A stretch of DNA of 64,000 nt from positions 79,151,429 to 79,215,428 of the forward strand of contig CM049312.1 of assembly GCA_026874595.1 (NCBI GenBank). Reading direction: 5' to 3'. Source of the DNA: Sipunculus nudus. Its lineage: Eukaryota; Annelida; Sipuncula; Golfingiida; Sipunculidae. Positions within the stretch are counted from its first letter, which is position 1. Each line of letters begins with the position of its first letter. A program made the translations under genes and the position numbers. This document shows, one piece after another, positions 13,101 through 25,290 of this stretch. Under the pieces are notes generated by a model that made no database searches, was not told where the DNA came from, and saw only the letters and a program-made list of their open reading frames with translations.

Positions 13101-14340
13101 ACACCTGGTAAATCGATCCAGAGCACAATAAAATAGCAGAGGCAAAATAGACAAAGTTAATTATATATTCTAGGTAGAAATGGCAACAGGCCCCTTGAAA
13201 TCCTTACTTCCTGTAATTATGGGTAATACCACCAAAATAATAGTAATAAGGTTTTGGTCTTTCATGCACTGTTATTTTAGAGGTATACTGTCTTTAGATG
13301 ATGGTTTTTGTTGTTAGAACAGCTGTGTTATCTGTTATTATATGCGGTAAAGGTGATTTAAAGGGCCTGTGAAATGGTAGAATATTGTTTAACAGGCAGC
13401 ACCAATATGTTCACATAATGAATTTATGCACAACATATGATTATATGATGAGGAATAGTACATAGAATCTTTTAAGCCCAGACCTTTGATTTTATATATA
13501 TAGCACCCAATACTATTAGTGGAGATAAATATCTGAGTAACTATCTATTTCATTGAAGCCTATAGCAAGCTATTATTTATATTTTATCCTTATCATGTGA
13601 AATTTTAAAATTAAATTCATAGTGAAAGATAAAAAAAGATCACACTGCATGGAGCATACAATTCATATAAAAAATGCCTAAGAAACCAACATTGTTTTGC
13701 TTATAATGGCCACAGTAAATTTGTTTATTAGTACCATCAGTTATGTATTGTAAGTATAGTTTTATATATTTGAATATATCCACATCTGTTCATTATCTTG
13801 TTGTACCACAGGAAATGGTCCCAGTAATTATCCATCATCATGTGTGGAATGTTATAAAGACAGGTTTAGTATATAACAACAAGCAGCTGCTCCATGTATT
13901 TTATGGCTCATTGGAATTATTATATCTGTCAGGTGTTATATTATCACAGAGACTGCCAAACATCCTTTTCAAACCTCCACAGATATATAGAAATAGTAAA
14001 TCAACTTTGATAGATGTATGTATATAAATATTATAATATGTAACAACTTTTTTCACCTGGATAGTTTTTATGGTCCTTTTTCACATTTTTACACCTGTTT
14101 GTATATATGTAATTTACATTCATCATTGATACAGTAATATAGACATAAAATATGGAATGCTGGAGGTTGGCCCAACATCTGCTCTGTGGGATGTACACTC
14201 TTACATTAACCTTACTAAAAACAGCGAGGTAATGTTTTATTGCTATCAGTCAGGGAATGCTTGCGTTCTTGCTGTTGTCAGCAGGGGTCACCAAATTCTT
14301 TTGAATCTGGGATCAGGTATTATGATAGTTATTTGAATAT
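7193..14340. other. Non-coding, AT-rich stretch
   Basis: About 7 kb without a supportable gene. Long AT tracts, scattered AATAAA and short ORFs (for example 11264-11587 on the minus strand, 107 codons, and 13743-14027 on the plus strand, 94 codons) show no domains, no signal peptide with continuation, and composition like the surroundings. The TRAF4 RING/start exon was looked for here (C-G-H-x-F-C type codon patterns) and not found. Confidence 0.55.
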
Positions 14341-14350
14341 ATATATCAAT

Positions 14351-14510
14351 GGTAATCTGGACTGGTCCCGATCAAAATTTAAATCTGGGCTGGTACAGTT
14401 TAAAACTGGGCTAGCTGGCCCATATTGCGATTGTAATCTGGACAGGACCATATCAATTTAGATCTGGGCTGGCACAGTTTAAAACTGGACCAGATTTTAG
14501 TTTTGGCCTT
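14351..14510 (+). repeat. Tandem duplication, 81-bp unit
   Basis: GTAATCTGGACTGGTCC starts at about 14352 and GTAATCTGGACAGGACC at 14433. Both are followed by ATCAATTTA/AAATCTGGGCTGG and ACAGTTTAAAACTGG. Two diverged copies; no coding role evident. Confidence 0.8.
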
Positions 14511-14937
14511 GACATATATGTCCTGTTGGCAGGTTAGAGTAGTTACATAAAGTACATATGTTGCAGCTTTTATTAATAAATTGAATAGTTAGGCAGCAAG
14601 GTCATTCTCAGTTTAGTTTTAAATGATAAAAATTAAAATACTGAAATTATAAACTAGAAATGAAGCAGAACATTTGGGTCATTTGGGTAACTCCTGGGAC
14701 TAACTGCCAAGTGCAGAATGAGAGCCATGCAGGTCTTGGCTTATAAGTAGCACCTATAAAAACTGAGTTAATAATTTTAGTAATTCAGAGACTAAATGAT
14801 TACTTTAGTAAGTTAATAAAATAACAAATTGTGAGCCATTAAAGATAGCATTTGGACATGCACACAAAGTTACTCATATTAAATAGATCAGCTGAATAGG
14901 AGATGATAGCTGTCAGAGGAATTTAGATCAAGATCAC

Positions 14938-14975
14938 TGAGAGAGAGAGAGAGAGAGAGATAGAGAGAGAGAGAG
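14938..14975. repeat. GA microsatellite
   Basis: A run of GA dinucleotides with one TA interruption. Confidence 0.95.
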
Positions 14976-15140
14976 ATGCTATTTCATAAAATGTATTGGG
15001 TTACAAGAAGAAGAGGCACCCATGAGAAATACATTAATATGAGGGTCATTTATACTTTCTAGATCTGGTCAACTCATTATCTGTCTTCCTTGCTGTTTTA
15101 AATGAAAGTCCTGTGTGTTCTTTAAGGCTTTAAACTCCAA

Positions 15141-15210
15141 TAACGCCCGCCAGGGCGCGCAGTTTGTCACGGGCCTGGTGTTCAAAAACGCCCGCCCGGG
15201 CGCGCTAAAG
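15141..15210 (+). repeat. GC-rich direct repeat AACGCCCGCC-GGGCGCGC
   Basis: AACGCCCGCCAGGGCGCGC and AACGCCCGCCCGGGCGCGC occur about 49 bases apart, the second containing the palindrome GCCCGGGC. A CCAAT lies just upstream. This is by far the most GC-rich spot in the left third of the window. Confidence 0.8.
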
Positions 15211-16216
15211 CCCATTTTACATACCCGTAATTGGGGCAAGTTTTGGGGGTGAAATGTTTATTGTCATCCATCATATTTGTACTTAAATGAAAGAGAAAAA
15301 CGTCAAGTGTTGTTCTAACATGTGACCAAGATCCAAACTGTCGCGAACGCAGACTTGTTGGAAAAAATATAAAAATGATTGACTTTCACTCACGTGGCCT
15401 TGTTACGTGGGCCCTGGTAACATGTCGGCTGCGAGAGTAAAATCAGACACCTACGCTAAATTCATCAGAAATCGGTAAATTACCAAATGTTGGCAATCAA
15501 TCCTGGTGACAAAATCAAGTGCAGTGTGTTTACAGATTTAACTTCCGTTAAACATTTCCAAGATCATATATTATCCCCTTTTTTATTGGTTTAACTTGTG
15601 ACCAATGATCGCCGTCCGACTGACTGACGCGTCTGACAGACACCACGCACGTGATCTGCGTGACCTCCTTACTGTGTCATGTACTGGCACTTGAAAACCA
15701 TTTTTAACCGATATCATATAATAAAATGAGTATTGATTTAAAATATATACATATTTTCTTAACTAAAAATCGAAGATACTGTCATATATCATGTCGTATA
15801 TATATGTGATGTCTGATTGTTTACTAGTGATCATTTCTGTGCCAAACATTATGTACAATCGTAATCGGGCTCAATCGGCCGTGCACAAGAACTGTCAATC
15901 ATTCTAAGAGGCTTTTTGGATTGAAAATAAAATTAATACCGTCTTAAATTAGAAACAGCCAGATATTATATGGATATAGTTAATTTTCCAGTGTAAAATA
16001 TAAAGATAACTTTATACTCCATGAAATATTGAAGTAATTATTTTACGACGTACGTGGATCGAACTGTACGCCTATACACCCAGATCCTTGAATATGTAAA
16101 ACAAGACAGTAAGTGACTTATACGCTTGAACAAATATGTATTAATACGGTTTTAACACATACTGAACAGATTTTACAAATTTTTATATGTGTAGTACTTC
16201 CTGTATATGTATAGGC

Positions 16217-16268
16217 TACATGTGTACGTGCACGTGTGCGCGCTTTTGTGTGTGTGTGTATATATATA
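16217..16268. other. Alternating purine-pyrimidine tract
   Basis: 16217-16243 alternates pyrimidine and purine without a break and includes GTACGTGCACGTGTGCGCGC. After a short T run, another alternating tract (TG)n(TA)n follows to about 16268. CG/CA alternation of this length is a classic Z-DNA-prone sequence (knowledge); formation in vivo is not shown. Confidence 0.7.
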
Positions 16269-18372
16269 GGCCTATGTGCGTATTATAATTTTCATTAGTG
16301 ATTGAAAAAAGCACCAGTAGTTGTCACTGCCAGTGAAACAGATTTTCGGCGGAGCTGCAAAACATCCTTAAATATATATGGCACATAGCAAACTAAATTT
16401 TAAAAATATAACCTATTATATTATGAATTGAAGTAAATAATTTTTTTTGTAATACGTTTGCCTATAACAGGCTATTCATTGTTGTAAGGAACAGTTATAA
16501 ATGTGTGTACCTTTTAAACATAAAATCTGATCACTAATACCAGAACTTATAACTCCTTTTTATATTTCATCCATGAAAGTTTCTCAAATCGGGTTCATTC
16601 GCCGCCTATATTCATAAAAAATACATAACGTATACCGCAGACTGCATATATATCGCATATACCGTACGTGCACCCGGTATAAACGCCGCTTTATATTGAT
16701 ATCGCTCTCAAAACCCAGTCAACGCTTGCATGCATGGCCCAGGGATTAAATATGGAAAATGTGTCGTGGTCATGATAATCCTTTAAAGTCATACGGCGGA
16801 GTCAGTCTCAGTCATGATACATGCAAGAAAATGAATAAAATGCATTCGCCAATCTTAAATTAGAAGCTATAGCGTATATATATATAGTGACGGTGACACA
16901 GTGAAAGTAAAATATTAAGACCAAAGATGCGGACTTTCGATATGCATGCGCATGGTGTATTCAAAATGACGATCGAGAAACCATGCAGGTGGACAAATTA
17001 GACTGAAATCTAATTGTACCTTTCCATTGCTGTAAAATAAGATTTAAAAGACGCAGGTATACAAATATATCTATATTGCAAAATGTTTGATGGCTTTGTC
17101 TCAAACTTGCCCCTTTCGAAGACCTAAAATACCACAGGGTGTCGGCTTCTATTTTTACCCACCGACCTTGTCATTTTCACGTGTGATTGACAGTTTTATT
17201 AGCACAAGGAAATTTTCCTATCACACAGAAGATTTTAGCGGAAAGACAGCACACAACATGTGGCCAACCAGACGGGGATTCGGAGTGAAAATTACTACTT
17301 TAAATTGGCATCTATAACATTAATCATCAAAGGATAATGACATCATTTACAATGTTCGGGAACCGAACGACATGTATAATTGCCAGGTGTAGGTCATGGT
17401 CCGCGTCTCTACAGCTGACGGGACTGGTGAATACAAAATAAATAAATAAACAAACACCCAAGAGATCATAACTTATTAGAAGTTTTTGGAACATTCCAGG
17501 TGCTTCTTAAGAATTATTGAATTGTTGCTGCATATTGTTTTATAATTAACTGGAACTCTGCCTCTCCGTGAAATCACCACCTTGCAGCCTGGGGAGACCG
17601 CATGCTTTCCTGCTGAAGCTGAAGTTTTATCAGCAGTGCATGATTTCTGACTATATGAGGGCTTAAATGTACAAAGTTGCATACGGAGGTTACCAGATTA
17701 GCTAAATGATTTGAAGTTAGGTCTCGTGTATACAGCTAGTTAACCAAGGAATTGCATGTGCATCTCAAAATTATTAAATAAATTTTCTACTTTTCTTCAA
17801 GTGAAGTTGAATTGAATAAATGTAATTATATATTATATTTCCATTTTATATTAATTTCATATGACGTTATTATGCTTCATTTAAATGTCACTGAAATAAA
17901 GTGCAAATTGAAGACCTGGATAAGTAAGTTCATGAAGATATGTAGGCCTACGTGCAATTGTCCTCTAAGATACCAGAATGTACTGCTATGAAATCATAGT
18001 AACTAGGCATGATTTTAATAAGCATTGTTGGACTTACGTAGGCCTATATATTTGAATAACATAACCTACATTAAAATGTACTGTGAAAACATGTTTCTTT
18101 GGTGTTACTTCACAGTTTAGTATCGTTTTCCAACGTTTATAAACTTTTGTATTATGTGCATTATCCCCAATAGCACATTTTAAAAACACCTTTCCAACAA
18201 TAAAAAATATTGATTTTCCGTTATTTTATATTCTTGTTAATAACGATTTGTTTACATTAATGTGCATAGGCCTATTTATTATATATGTAATAAATTATTG
18301 TTCCACTAGTACTACCAGTGTTCTCATTGTTTCTGATCCCTGCGGGAAAAAATCGATTCTAATGCATACATA

Positions 18373-18440
18373 TTGCATGACGTGAGAGGATGTTTCCAGG
18401 TAACTCTTGCATGACGTGAGAGGATGTTTCAAGGTAACTC
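18373..18440 (+). repeat. Tandem 34-bp repeat with TGACGTGA core
   Basis: Two copies (18373-18406 and 18407-18440) of TTGCATGACGTGAGAGGATG... ending GGTAACTC, differing at one base (TTTCCAGG versus TTTCAAGG). Each holds TGACGTGA, close to the CREB/ATF site TGACGTCA. The array runs directly into a poly-C tract of about 20 bases (18439-18459). Confidence 0.85.
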
Positions 18441-18540
18441 CCCCCCCCCCCCCCCCCCCACCACCAACCCCACAAAAAAAAAAAGAATAATATACGACCG
18501 CCAGTCGGCACAGCATCTCATGACGCTTCTTATAATAAAC

Positions 18541-18650
18541 ACGCCAGACTCAGTCACGTGAACCATGTCCATTTAAAAGACTTTACAAAATAAACACGCC
18601 AGACCCAGTCACGTGAACCTTGCCGATGTAAAAGTAGATACGATTGGGTG
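18541..18650 (+). repeat. Tandem 55-bp repeat with CACGTG E-box
   Basis: ACGCCAGACTCAGTCACGTG and ACGCCAGACCCAGTCACGTG start exactly 55 bases apart (18541 and 18596). Both are followed by AACC and a GTCC/GCCG-containing stretch. The CACGTG cores at 18555-18560 and 18610-18615 are bHLH(-Zip) type E-boxes. The second unit is diverged after position 30. Confidence 0.85.
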
Positions 18651-19079
18651 AGAAAAGTTTACAGCGTCAGTGCGTCACCGCTGGCTGAGGGATGACGCGG
18701 TAAAATTGGACCGTTCAGGAAAAAAACCCAAACAGACGTGTCGTCTTGCATCTTAATTGTCCAGTAAATGTTTTATTTATTTTTATTTTTCCGTTATATT
18801 GACTAGATAGGATAATTCTGCAACTAAAGTCTGGAAAACCGCCTCGTTAATGTACCTTGTGTGCTACATATTGCTAAATTCACTCATTATCGCTCAATCA
18901 CCGTCAGCCGCGGAGGGGCGGGTACTACAAAAGAAATTGCATGGATACCCTCAATTAAGAAAATAAAGAGTTTTCACAAGTGTAAGACATTTTGGTTTTG
19001 ATTTTCTATTTCAAATTTTAGTACCATCGCACTGTTTCGAATGGGAAAGATTTGGATATATCAACGTTTATTTAGGCTA

Positions 19080-20520
19080 ATCGTTGATCGAACCAAGTGC
19101 ACACCTGTTTACCTGTCGCACCTGGATTTTTACCTGTGCAGATAAACGCGACAGACCAACTAAACAGCAATTTTATTATTGCATGAAATGTTAACAAACA
19201 GGGTAGACACATTTTTCCAGATTTTATTTTAAAATCAGTCGGCGATTTGTTTTTGCCTGCACATGTAAAAATATATTAATTTGACATAAAAAGGTATATT
19301 ACAGGTAACCAGATAATTAGTGCATTTCACACCCATAAATTATATATTTTGCACATTGGAACAAAGTAAATAGTTTTTATTGCAATGTCCCTTATAACAA
19401 GTATAATATATAATTTAAATAAAAAAAATGAGAATTTACCTTTATTTACCTGATCTTACCTGTGCAGGTGAGTAAACTTTTACAGGTAGAAATTGGCAAA
19501 ATTGAAATCCACAAGTCTCGTCGCTGTGCAGTAAATTAAAAGATAGCTTCTGCATATTGTTTTAACTCCTTCAAAATTTTCCTCTCCACTTTTAAAATGA
19601 AAAGTTGTCTTTATATTCTGTACTTACAAAGGTAATTAAATCTGTTTAAGATCAAAGGTATCATTTCAGGTAACCCAATAAATAGTGCAGTTAGTACCTA
19701 TAATTCATAAATTTTACACATGGCACTCAAAATTAAGTTGTATGTTTTTTTTTCTCCCTTATTACATGTATAAAATATATACTTCATGAAAAAAATAATT
19801 TACCTGTATTTACCTGAACTCACCTGTACAGGTGAGTATGTTTTTATGTGTAACCGTAACCAAAATTATCAATTTATGTTTTACATGTCTGAAAAATCAA
19901 AATATAATGGTTTTACACAGTTGACACTTGTTTATCCATATTCTTCTCAGCCACTTTTCAGCATGATTTTGTCACTGCCACAGGTAATTAGATCAGTTGA
20001 AGAACAAAGGTACTATTCACATAGGTAACTTAATTACTGTATTAAAAGCACCTGTTCTTATATCAAAATGAATTATACAGTCCATAAATAGAGAAGGTAT
20101 TAATTTATAGTAACTATATTGATGAACAAGGTGTTTGCTAACATATTCAGAAAAAAAAAATAATTTACCTTTACTTACCTGTACAGGTAAACATATGTGT
20201 TATATGTTAATAATCATAGAATGTGCTCTTTGGGTCAGCAAGCTTTTCAGGTGAAAAATATTTGATTTCCACAGAAAAACCAATTTTACTTGCACATTCT
20301 GGTTCGTTGGTGGTTCCCTTTCCAGTATTAAACCAAATCATTTACCTTTTTCTTACCTTTAATTAATAATTACCTTAGAGTGAAAAAAAATCCTTAAATT
20401 TCCCTGTTTTTATCAAATGGTTAATGGGTTACCTGAACAGGATGAAAGGGGTCATTTTGGTGATATACCAGTGAGTGGAAATACAGTTAGTACAGATTTA
20501 CCTGTTTTTACCTGTATATA
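19080..20520 (+). repeat. Diverged tandem repeat, about 363-bp unit, palindromic CACCTG cores
   Basis: The landmark TTTACCT-n-TTTACCTG-n-ACCTGT(A/G)CAGGT recurs at about 19098 (diverged), 19436, 19799, 20163 and 20494 (diverged), spaced about 331-364 bases. Companion segments recur at the same offset, such as AAGGTATCATTTCAGGTAAC and AATAGTGCAGTTAGTACC with its relative at 19310-19330. The core is palindromic: CTCACCTGTACAGGTGAG at 19819-19836 and TTACCTGTACAGGTAA at 20175-20190. CACCTG/CAGGTG are E2-box sites for ZEB/Snail-type factors (knowledge). No coding potential. Confidence 0.8.
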
Positions 20521-20529
20521 CCTTAGCTA

Positions 20530-21295
20530 CATACATATCAAACCAGGTATGTAGAAAATAAATAAAATAACATGATGGATATATACCTGACAGTAAAAGC
20601 TGAAAATTTCACAAAGATACCTTTAACGGTTACTGAGTTAATGTCTCTTATATAGATTCATGTCAAAATGTGGAAAAAATGCAAAATAAATCTGAACAGT
20701 AGGAGTGTGACAATCCACAGGCTAATCTGAACAGTAAAGGGTTAATTTTGTCCAGTACCTAATAGGCATCTGTCACAGCAAATTTTCCCTTCTGCATGGA
20801 GCTATCAAATGATACTGGAAAATTGGCACTAATATCTTACCAAAGCAACTTTTATCTAATTAGCTCAGATGGCTGCTGTGAGAGACCCATGTTCAGTACA
20901 TGACAGATTGTAAATGAATAAACCAACAGGAGGAAATATGAGAAATATGAGTAACTGCACATGGACAGTGTCACATTTGTGTCCAGTCCTGTACATGCAG
21001 TAGCTGGCTTTTAATGCATCCAGTGCCATCCTCCTGCATGGATGCACTTAATGTGCATCTTCCTGGAGGAACATGCTGAGTGGGGAAACAGATGTCAATC
21101 ACCACAGAATCTGGGGGGAGATTTGATAAGGGCTGACATACAGTTAACCCCCATCTGTCAGCTGACCAGCACAATCAGTGCTAGGACAGTTTGGACATGA
21201 CATACATGTTTGACCAGTATGACATGCCAACAGCATGAATGAGGCACTGTGTAATGGTCATTGAATACATTTGTTGCATTGAACATAACACAAAC
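20530..21295. other. Non-coding
   Basis: No exon-like segment was recognised. Minus-strand ORFs at 20865-21174 show no domain. A GTGACAATCCACAGGCTAATC-like segment and AT-rich filler occupy the rest. Confidence 0.5.
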
Positions 21296-21298
21296 CAG

Positions 21299-21702
21299 TG
21301 TTAGGAATCGGTTGTATAATTTCATGATCGATTATCAGTAAAAATCCTTGGATCTCTACCAACCAATAATCAGAAATAATCGGTTGTTTAAAAGTATGAA
21401 TTTTCGGACAATATACAGACTGATACATCAACTGGTATGTAACATGGCCTACATTTAGGCTAATAATGTCATAATTGTATAGCCTACATGTCTATATAGT
21501 AACTTAAATAGTAGTTAAATTTTTTAAGAGAACACAGACTTTTCTCTAGTTTGCTTCCATAATGTATACAAAAGCATACATTTCCTCATTTTGGTGCAAA
21601 AGTAGCAATCAGTTATGGTACTGCACGATGGATCATCAGATCATTTGCATCAAAGCGACAGATCAACGATTATAATTGATCACCAGCCCATCACTAACAC
21701 AA
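21299..21702 (+). mobile_element. MITE-like dispersed repeat
   Basis: The left end GTGTTAGGAATCGG is mirrored by CCATCACTAACAC on the right (reverse complement GTGTTAGTGATGG). The internal block AATAATCGGTTGTTTAAAAG ... ACAATATACAGACTGATAC aligns in reverse complement with a segment inside the TRAF4 intron at about 44860-45045. Two copies in opposite orientations show a mobile family. The CAGTGTT-type end is reminiscent of hAT elements, but target-site duplications were not confirmed. Confidence 0.6.
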
Positions 21703-23999
21703 AGTCTTTCATTGCATCAAAAAGGGAGTGACTGGTTCTTTAACTTCCATATGGATAAATTTTACCTGTGTTCAATTAAGGATATAACTCATATGTATGT
21801 ACATGGATGTGGGATGCGAACTGTTTCTAAAGACATACATATCAAATGTCATTGTGTGTATCTTACCTTTTTTGTAAATGATACCTTCATTAGTCATCTA
21901 AACTATATAAATCATGACTTTTAAAGCCAGTTTCCATGAATATATTTTAGAACTTTTCTTTAAATAGCATCCATAGACTTTTTTTGAGAACTTATCATGA
22001 ATCATGATTTATATTAAATAAACGGGCTCGCATTTAGACATGTTTTGTGAAATTTCCATTGAAATTTAGATGGACAAAGTGTTTATTTTCACCTAGTACT
22101 GGTTGAATATGCATGCATATATGTTTTGTTTATCAGAATTATTTTTGTACATGTGTATGGGTAAAGAGTAAATTTTTACAGAATGAATATAATTAGTAAT
22201 TTTCACTGAACCATGCAGTCTTGCAGATATATGTACGACAACATTACTGGAGGGTCTGCATAAGTATTCCTTTATAGTAAAACCATTTTTTCCTTGCAGC
22301 AGTTTCCCCATTAACCAAGTAGTAACTACCTGTCAACATTCCAATGACAATAATAACACTGCTTGTCACCTGTCTGTGAAATATGGTTGACCTCGGTAGT
22401 AAAATATATGACCCATGACACAAAGAAGGGTGGCTGCATTTCTCTTCAGCTGACAATTCATTCACAATGCCTCCAGTATAATAAGAAGTACAATACACAA
22501 CTATTGTTAAGGGAGTTAGAGTGTGTAATTATATTGTGATACAAACTGATGATAAGTTTGTCTAGGTTTGATACATAAAATAATACTCAACACAATTACA
22601 ATATCTTCATTGTTTGGGACAAGACATTAAGGGGAATTATTGCACCATTACTGAATGTATCTTGATATTTTGGTAACTTATAGAGTCAACATATAGACAA
22701 ATGACCATGAGAAATATGCCAGTGGATAAAATTCAAATAGACACAATACCTAAAAGAGTGCATAATGTACACAATGCAAACATAACTAAATGCACATATG
22801 TCAGGGGTTCTTGCTTGCTAATTTTATTGGTGATCATTAAATTAAAGACAGTTTTCTATGAATCATAAAGCTTCTTTATTTCATGAATTATCATTTAATT
22901 ATTTTCCTCAAACAAATAATTGAAATAATATATGATATGATAAATTATGAAATGATATATATCTGTTAACATATCAGATCTCATAATGGGTCTCTTGCAG
23001 AACATCTCAAGAAAATATTTGTTTATTTAAGTAAATCCTTTTATTTGGTTAAAAAATGAGTGATTTAGCCACACTGCTGTTTATACTGTTGTTCAATTTG
23101 AAGAGAAAAGAAACACATTTGAACACATTTTTCTGATAACTCTGCATGAAAGAAACCCACTTGTGAAAACCCTGTATAATTCAAATTTCTTGGCACATAA
23201 AATAGGTTTGAAAGCCCATCCAAAAGAATGTAGATGAATTTGGTCATAAATGGGTGCCACAGCCTTCTGTAAATGTAACTTAACAGTGAACTGCAAGCAC
23301 AACTTGTTATGGAAACAAATGGGGAAAATGATGGAAACCATGGCATTAGAAAGAATATTGATTTATTGAGCTGCTGTGCACTGTGAACCATTCTTGTACA
23401 AGAGTTCCTGCATTTTTAGTTTGTCCCTCAGCCCCTGGGAAAATAGGAATATATGAATCCCTTTGCTTGGGTAAACATATCGATCCTTTGACAAGATGGA
23501 ATGTTTGTTGAGGTGGTGATGTCATATTAGGTCTATAGGTCCACGGAGCAGATACCATTATTCAGCTTTTCATTGGACCAGAAGTGCCTCTGTGGCACAC
23601 GCCAAGAACAACACTACAGACACAGAGTTCTCACTCTTGTAACTCATTAAAACACAACAAATGTCCTCAAGTCCAGATTGTCCACTGCCCCCAATCGATT
23701 ACCTGTGCTAACAAGCTGAACAGAGGTTACTTGTAACCCCACATCTGTTTGTCCTTGAGTCTTAAATTTACATTTGATTTTGTGGCCTTGCAAGCTATTT
23801 TAAAATATATTGACAAATTTAAACCATTTAAAGGAGAATTTGCACTCGTTTGTCTGTTTGTTAAAAAGTTTTGATTTGTGATTATTTGGGAAATTTTTAT
23901 TTTTTATTTCAGACTTGTTTCTGTGAACTATGATGTCATTATAATTTTTGTGCTTTCATCTTCAACATAAAACTGATTCAGTGTTTTCTCTTGTTTCAG
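21703..23999. other. Non-coding sequence upstream of the first visible TRAF4 exon
   Basis: Presumably TRAF4 intron, since the exon at 24000 starts inside a codon after a good acceptor (CTCTTGTTTCAG). Minus-strand ORFs of 70-108 codons (for example 23065-23391) have no recognisable domain or splice support. No RING-type cysteine/histidine pattern was seen. Confidence 0.5.
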
Positions 24000-24051
24000 T
24001 GAAGGCCTCTTCATCTGCCCTGAAGATCACCTCCCTTTGGACTATGCCACA
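24000..24051 (+). CDS. TRAF4: TRAF4 exon: end of RING finger
   Basis: An internal exon of a TRAF4 orthologue (TNF-receptor-associated factor 4), a cytoplasmic and junction-associated adaptor with an N-terminal RING of the ubiquitin-ligase class. It is preceded by polypyrimidine plus CAG and followed by GTGAGT. One base finishes a split codon, then 17 codons read EGLFICPEDHLPLDYAT. C-P-E-D supplies the last two RING zinc ligands (the Cys and the Asp used in TRAF4/TRAF6-type RINGs), and PLDYA leads into the IYPDPEL of the next exon, as in animal TRAF4. The exon carrying the start codon and the first six RING ligands was not found and should lie upstream. The next exon is 19.1 kb away, with matching phase 0. 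Confidence 0.88.
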
Positions 24052-25078
24052 GTGAGTACTCAACATGATTTATAATGCAGAGGACTTGCTGGTCTCTGAT
24101 ACCATCAACCCCACTTCTGACACCAATATAATATCAAACCCACTTCTGACACCAATTAAAAAAATCTTTATTTACAGTGAAATAAGCCCATATTATGAAT
24201 ATTTACATATATACAATGTTTGAAAAAATATGTAAATGATACCATAAGAGGAGGATCCACGCAGCTCACTTCCTTGTATGAGTGACCACAGATGACATCA
24301 ATTGTGATAAAGTTTCAAAATTTACTTTCATTGTTAATAATTCATTACAAGTGATAACTTCAATTTGTTTATGTGAAAGATTAAGAATCATAAAAATCTG
24401 AAAATAAAAAAAATAGACATGCTTGCTAGCAAAGAACAGAATGATGCGAGTGCCCAATCTTTTTTGATTAGGTGGCTAGTTAAGAAATAAAGCTGTATGA
24501 TCAGGCCAATATATGGTTAGGCTTCATCTTTCTTATGATTTTCTCTTAGTTTATAGAACTGTAAATATTTTTGTATTAAAAAAAAAGTCAGAAATTACTT
24601 ATGTAGGGGCAGACTGATCACTGGAAAACCAGAGTGTGATTCTTTTATTACAAACTTATGCAGATCAGTTTATCATTACTAAGGTGTCACACGCAAGAAA
24701 GAGCAGAATTAGTAGGAGGTGAACATTTGATACAGGTGCGAATATTATGGACAAACCAATTTCCATGCCATCCCTGTAATTCCTGTTCATTGTGTTCATT
24801 TGTCTGGAATAGTGGGTTGGACGTGATAATTACAAACCAGTCAAGCATTTAAACATCTGAAACCGTGGAAGGCATACTCTACAAATTTGACCTTATTTAG
24901 TTTTCAACACTGTCCATTGTGTACATGGATCAGACTGTATACTATACACAATACTTGTTTGATTTAAGGGAAGAATATAATCAGAAAGATCCAGAATCTG
25001 CATGTATTCAGTTTCATCAGGATACTTTAAAAATTGAATCTTTAATTTTATCGCAGTGGTGTATGGGAGAGTTTTTTT

Positions 25079-25290
25079 TTAGCTCAGCTGACTTTGTCAT
25101 CTGAGCTTTATTGTTAAGATCCATTAACCCACGTCTGTCATCCGTTAGCCTGGCACCTTTTGAAACCATAAGACCAATGAATCCAACATTCAACATGTAC
25201 AGCTAAGTAAATGTCCCTATACTCTCCAACAAAACCCAAAACTGGGTCACCCTGACTTCGTTCTTTGAGAAATTCAGGAAAAACTTTGAT
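25079..25290 (+). mobile_element. Truncated AGCTCAGCTGACT-family repeat
   Basis: AGCTCAGCTGACTTTGTCATCTGAGCT is the same head as at 1814. It is followed by CCATTAACCC, GTTAGCCTGGCACC (compare TTAACCAGGCACAA in the 338-bp units) and AAAACTGGGTCACCCTGACTTCG. The copy decays after about 200 bases and has no right end. Confidence 0.65.

Larger units (their letters stand above)
15125..18960. promoter_or_regulatory. CpG-richer non-coding region, possible regulatory block
   Basis: Compared with its flanks this stretch has many more CpG dinucleotides (for example 15144-15210, 15600-15665, 16620-16690, 18640-18720, 18900-18925). It contains duplicated CRE-like and E-box modules and CACGTG sites. Such a shift in an AT-rich invertebrate genome can mark a promoter or enhancer, possibly for TRAF4 or a non-coding transcript. 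No start exon, TATA plus initiator pair or protein-coding exon could be identified, so the role is inference. The ORF 17087-17317 (+) has no recognisable domain. Confidence 0.35.
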
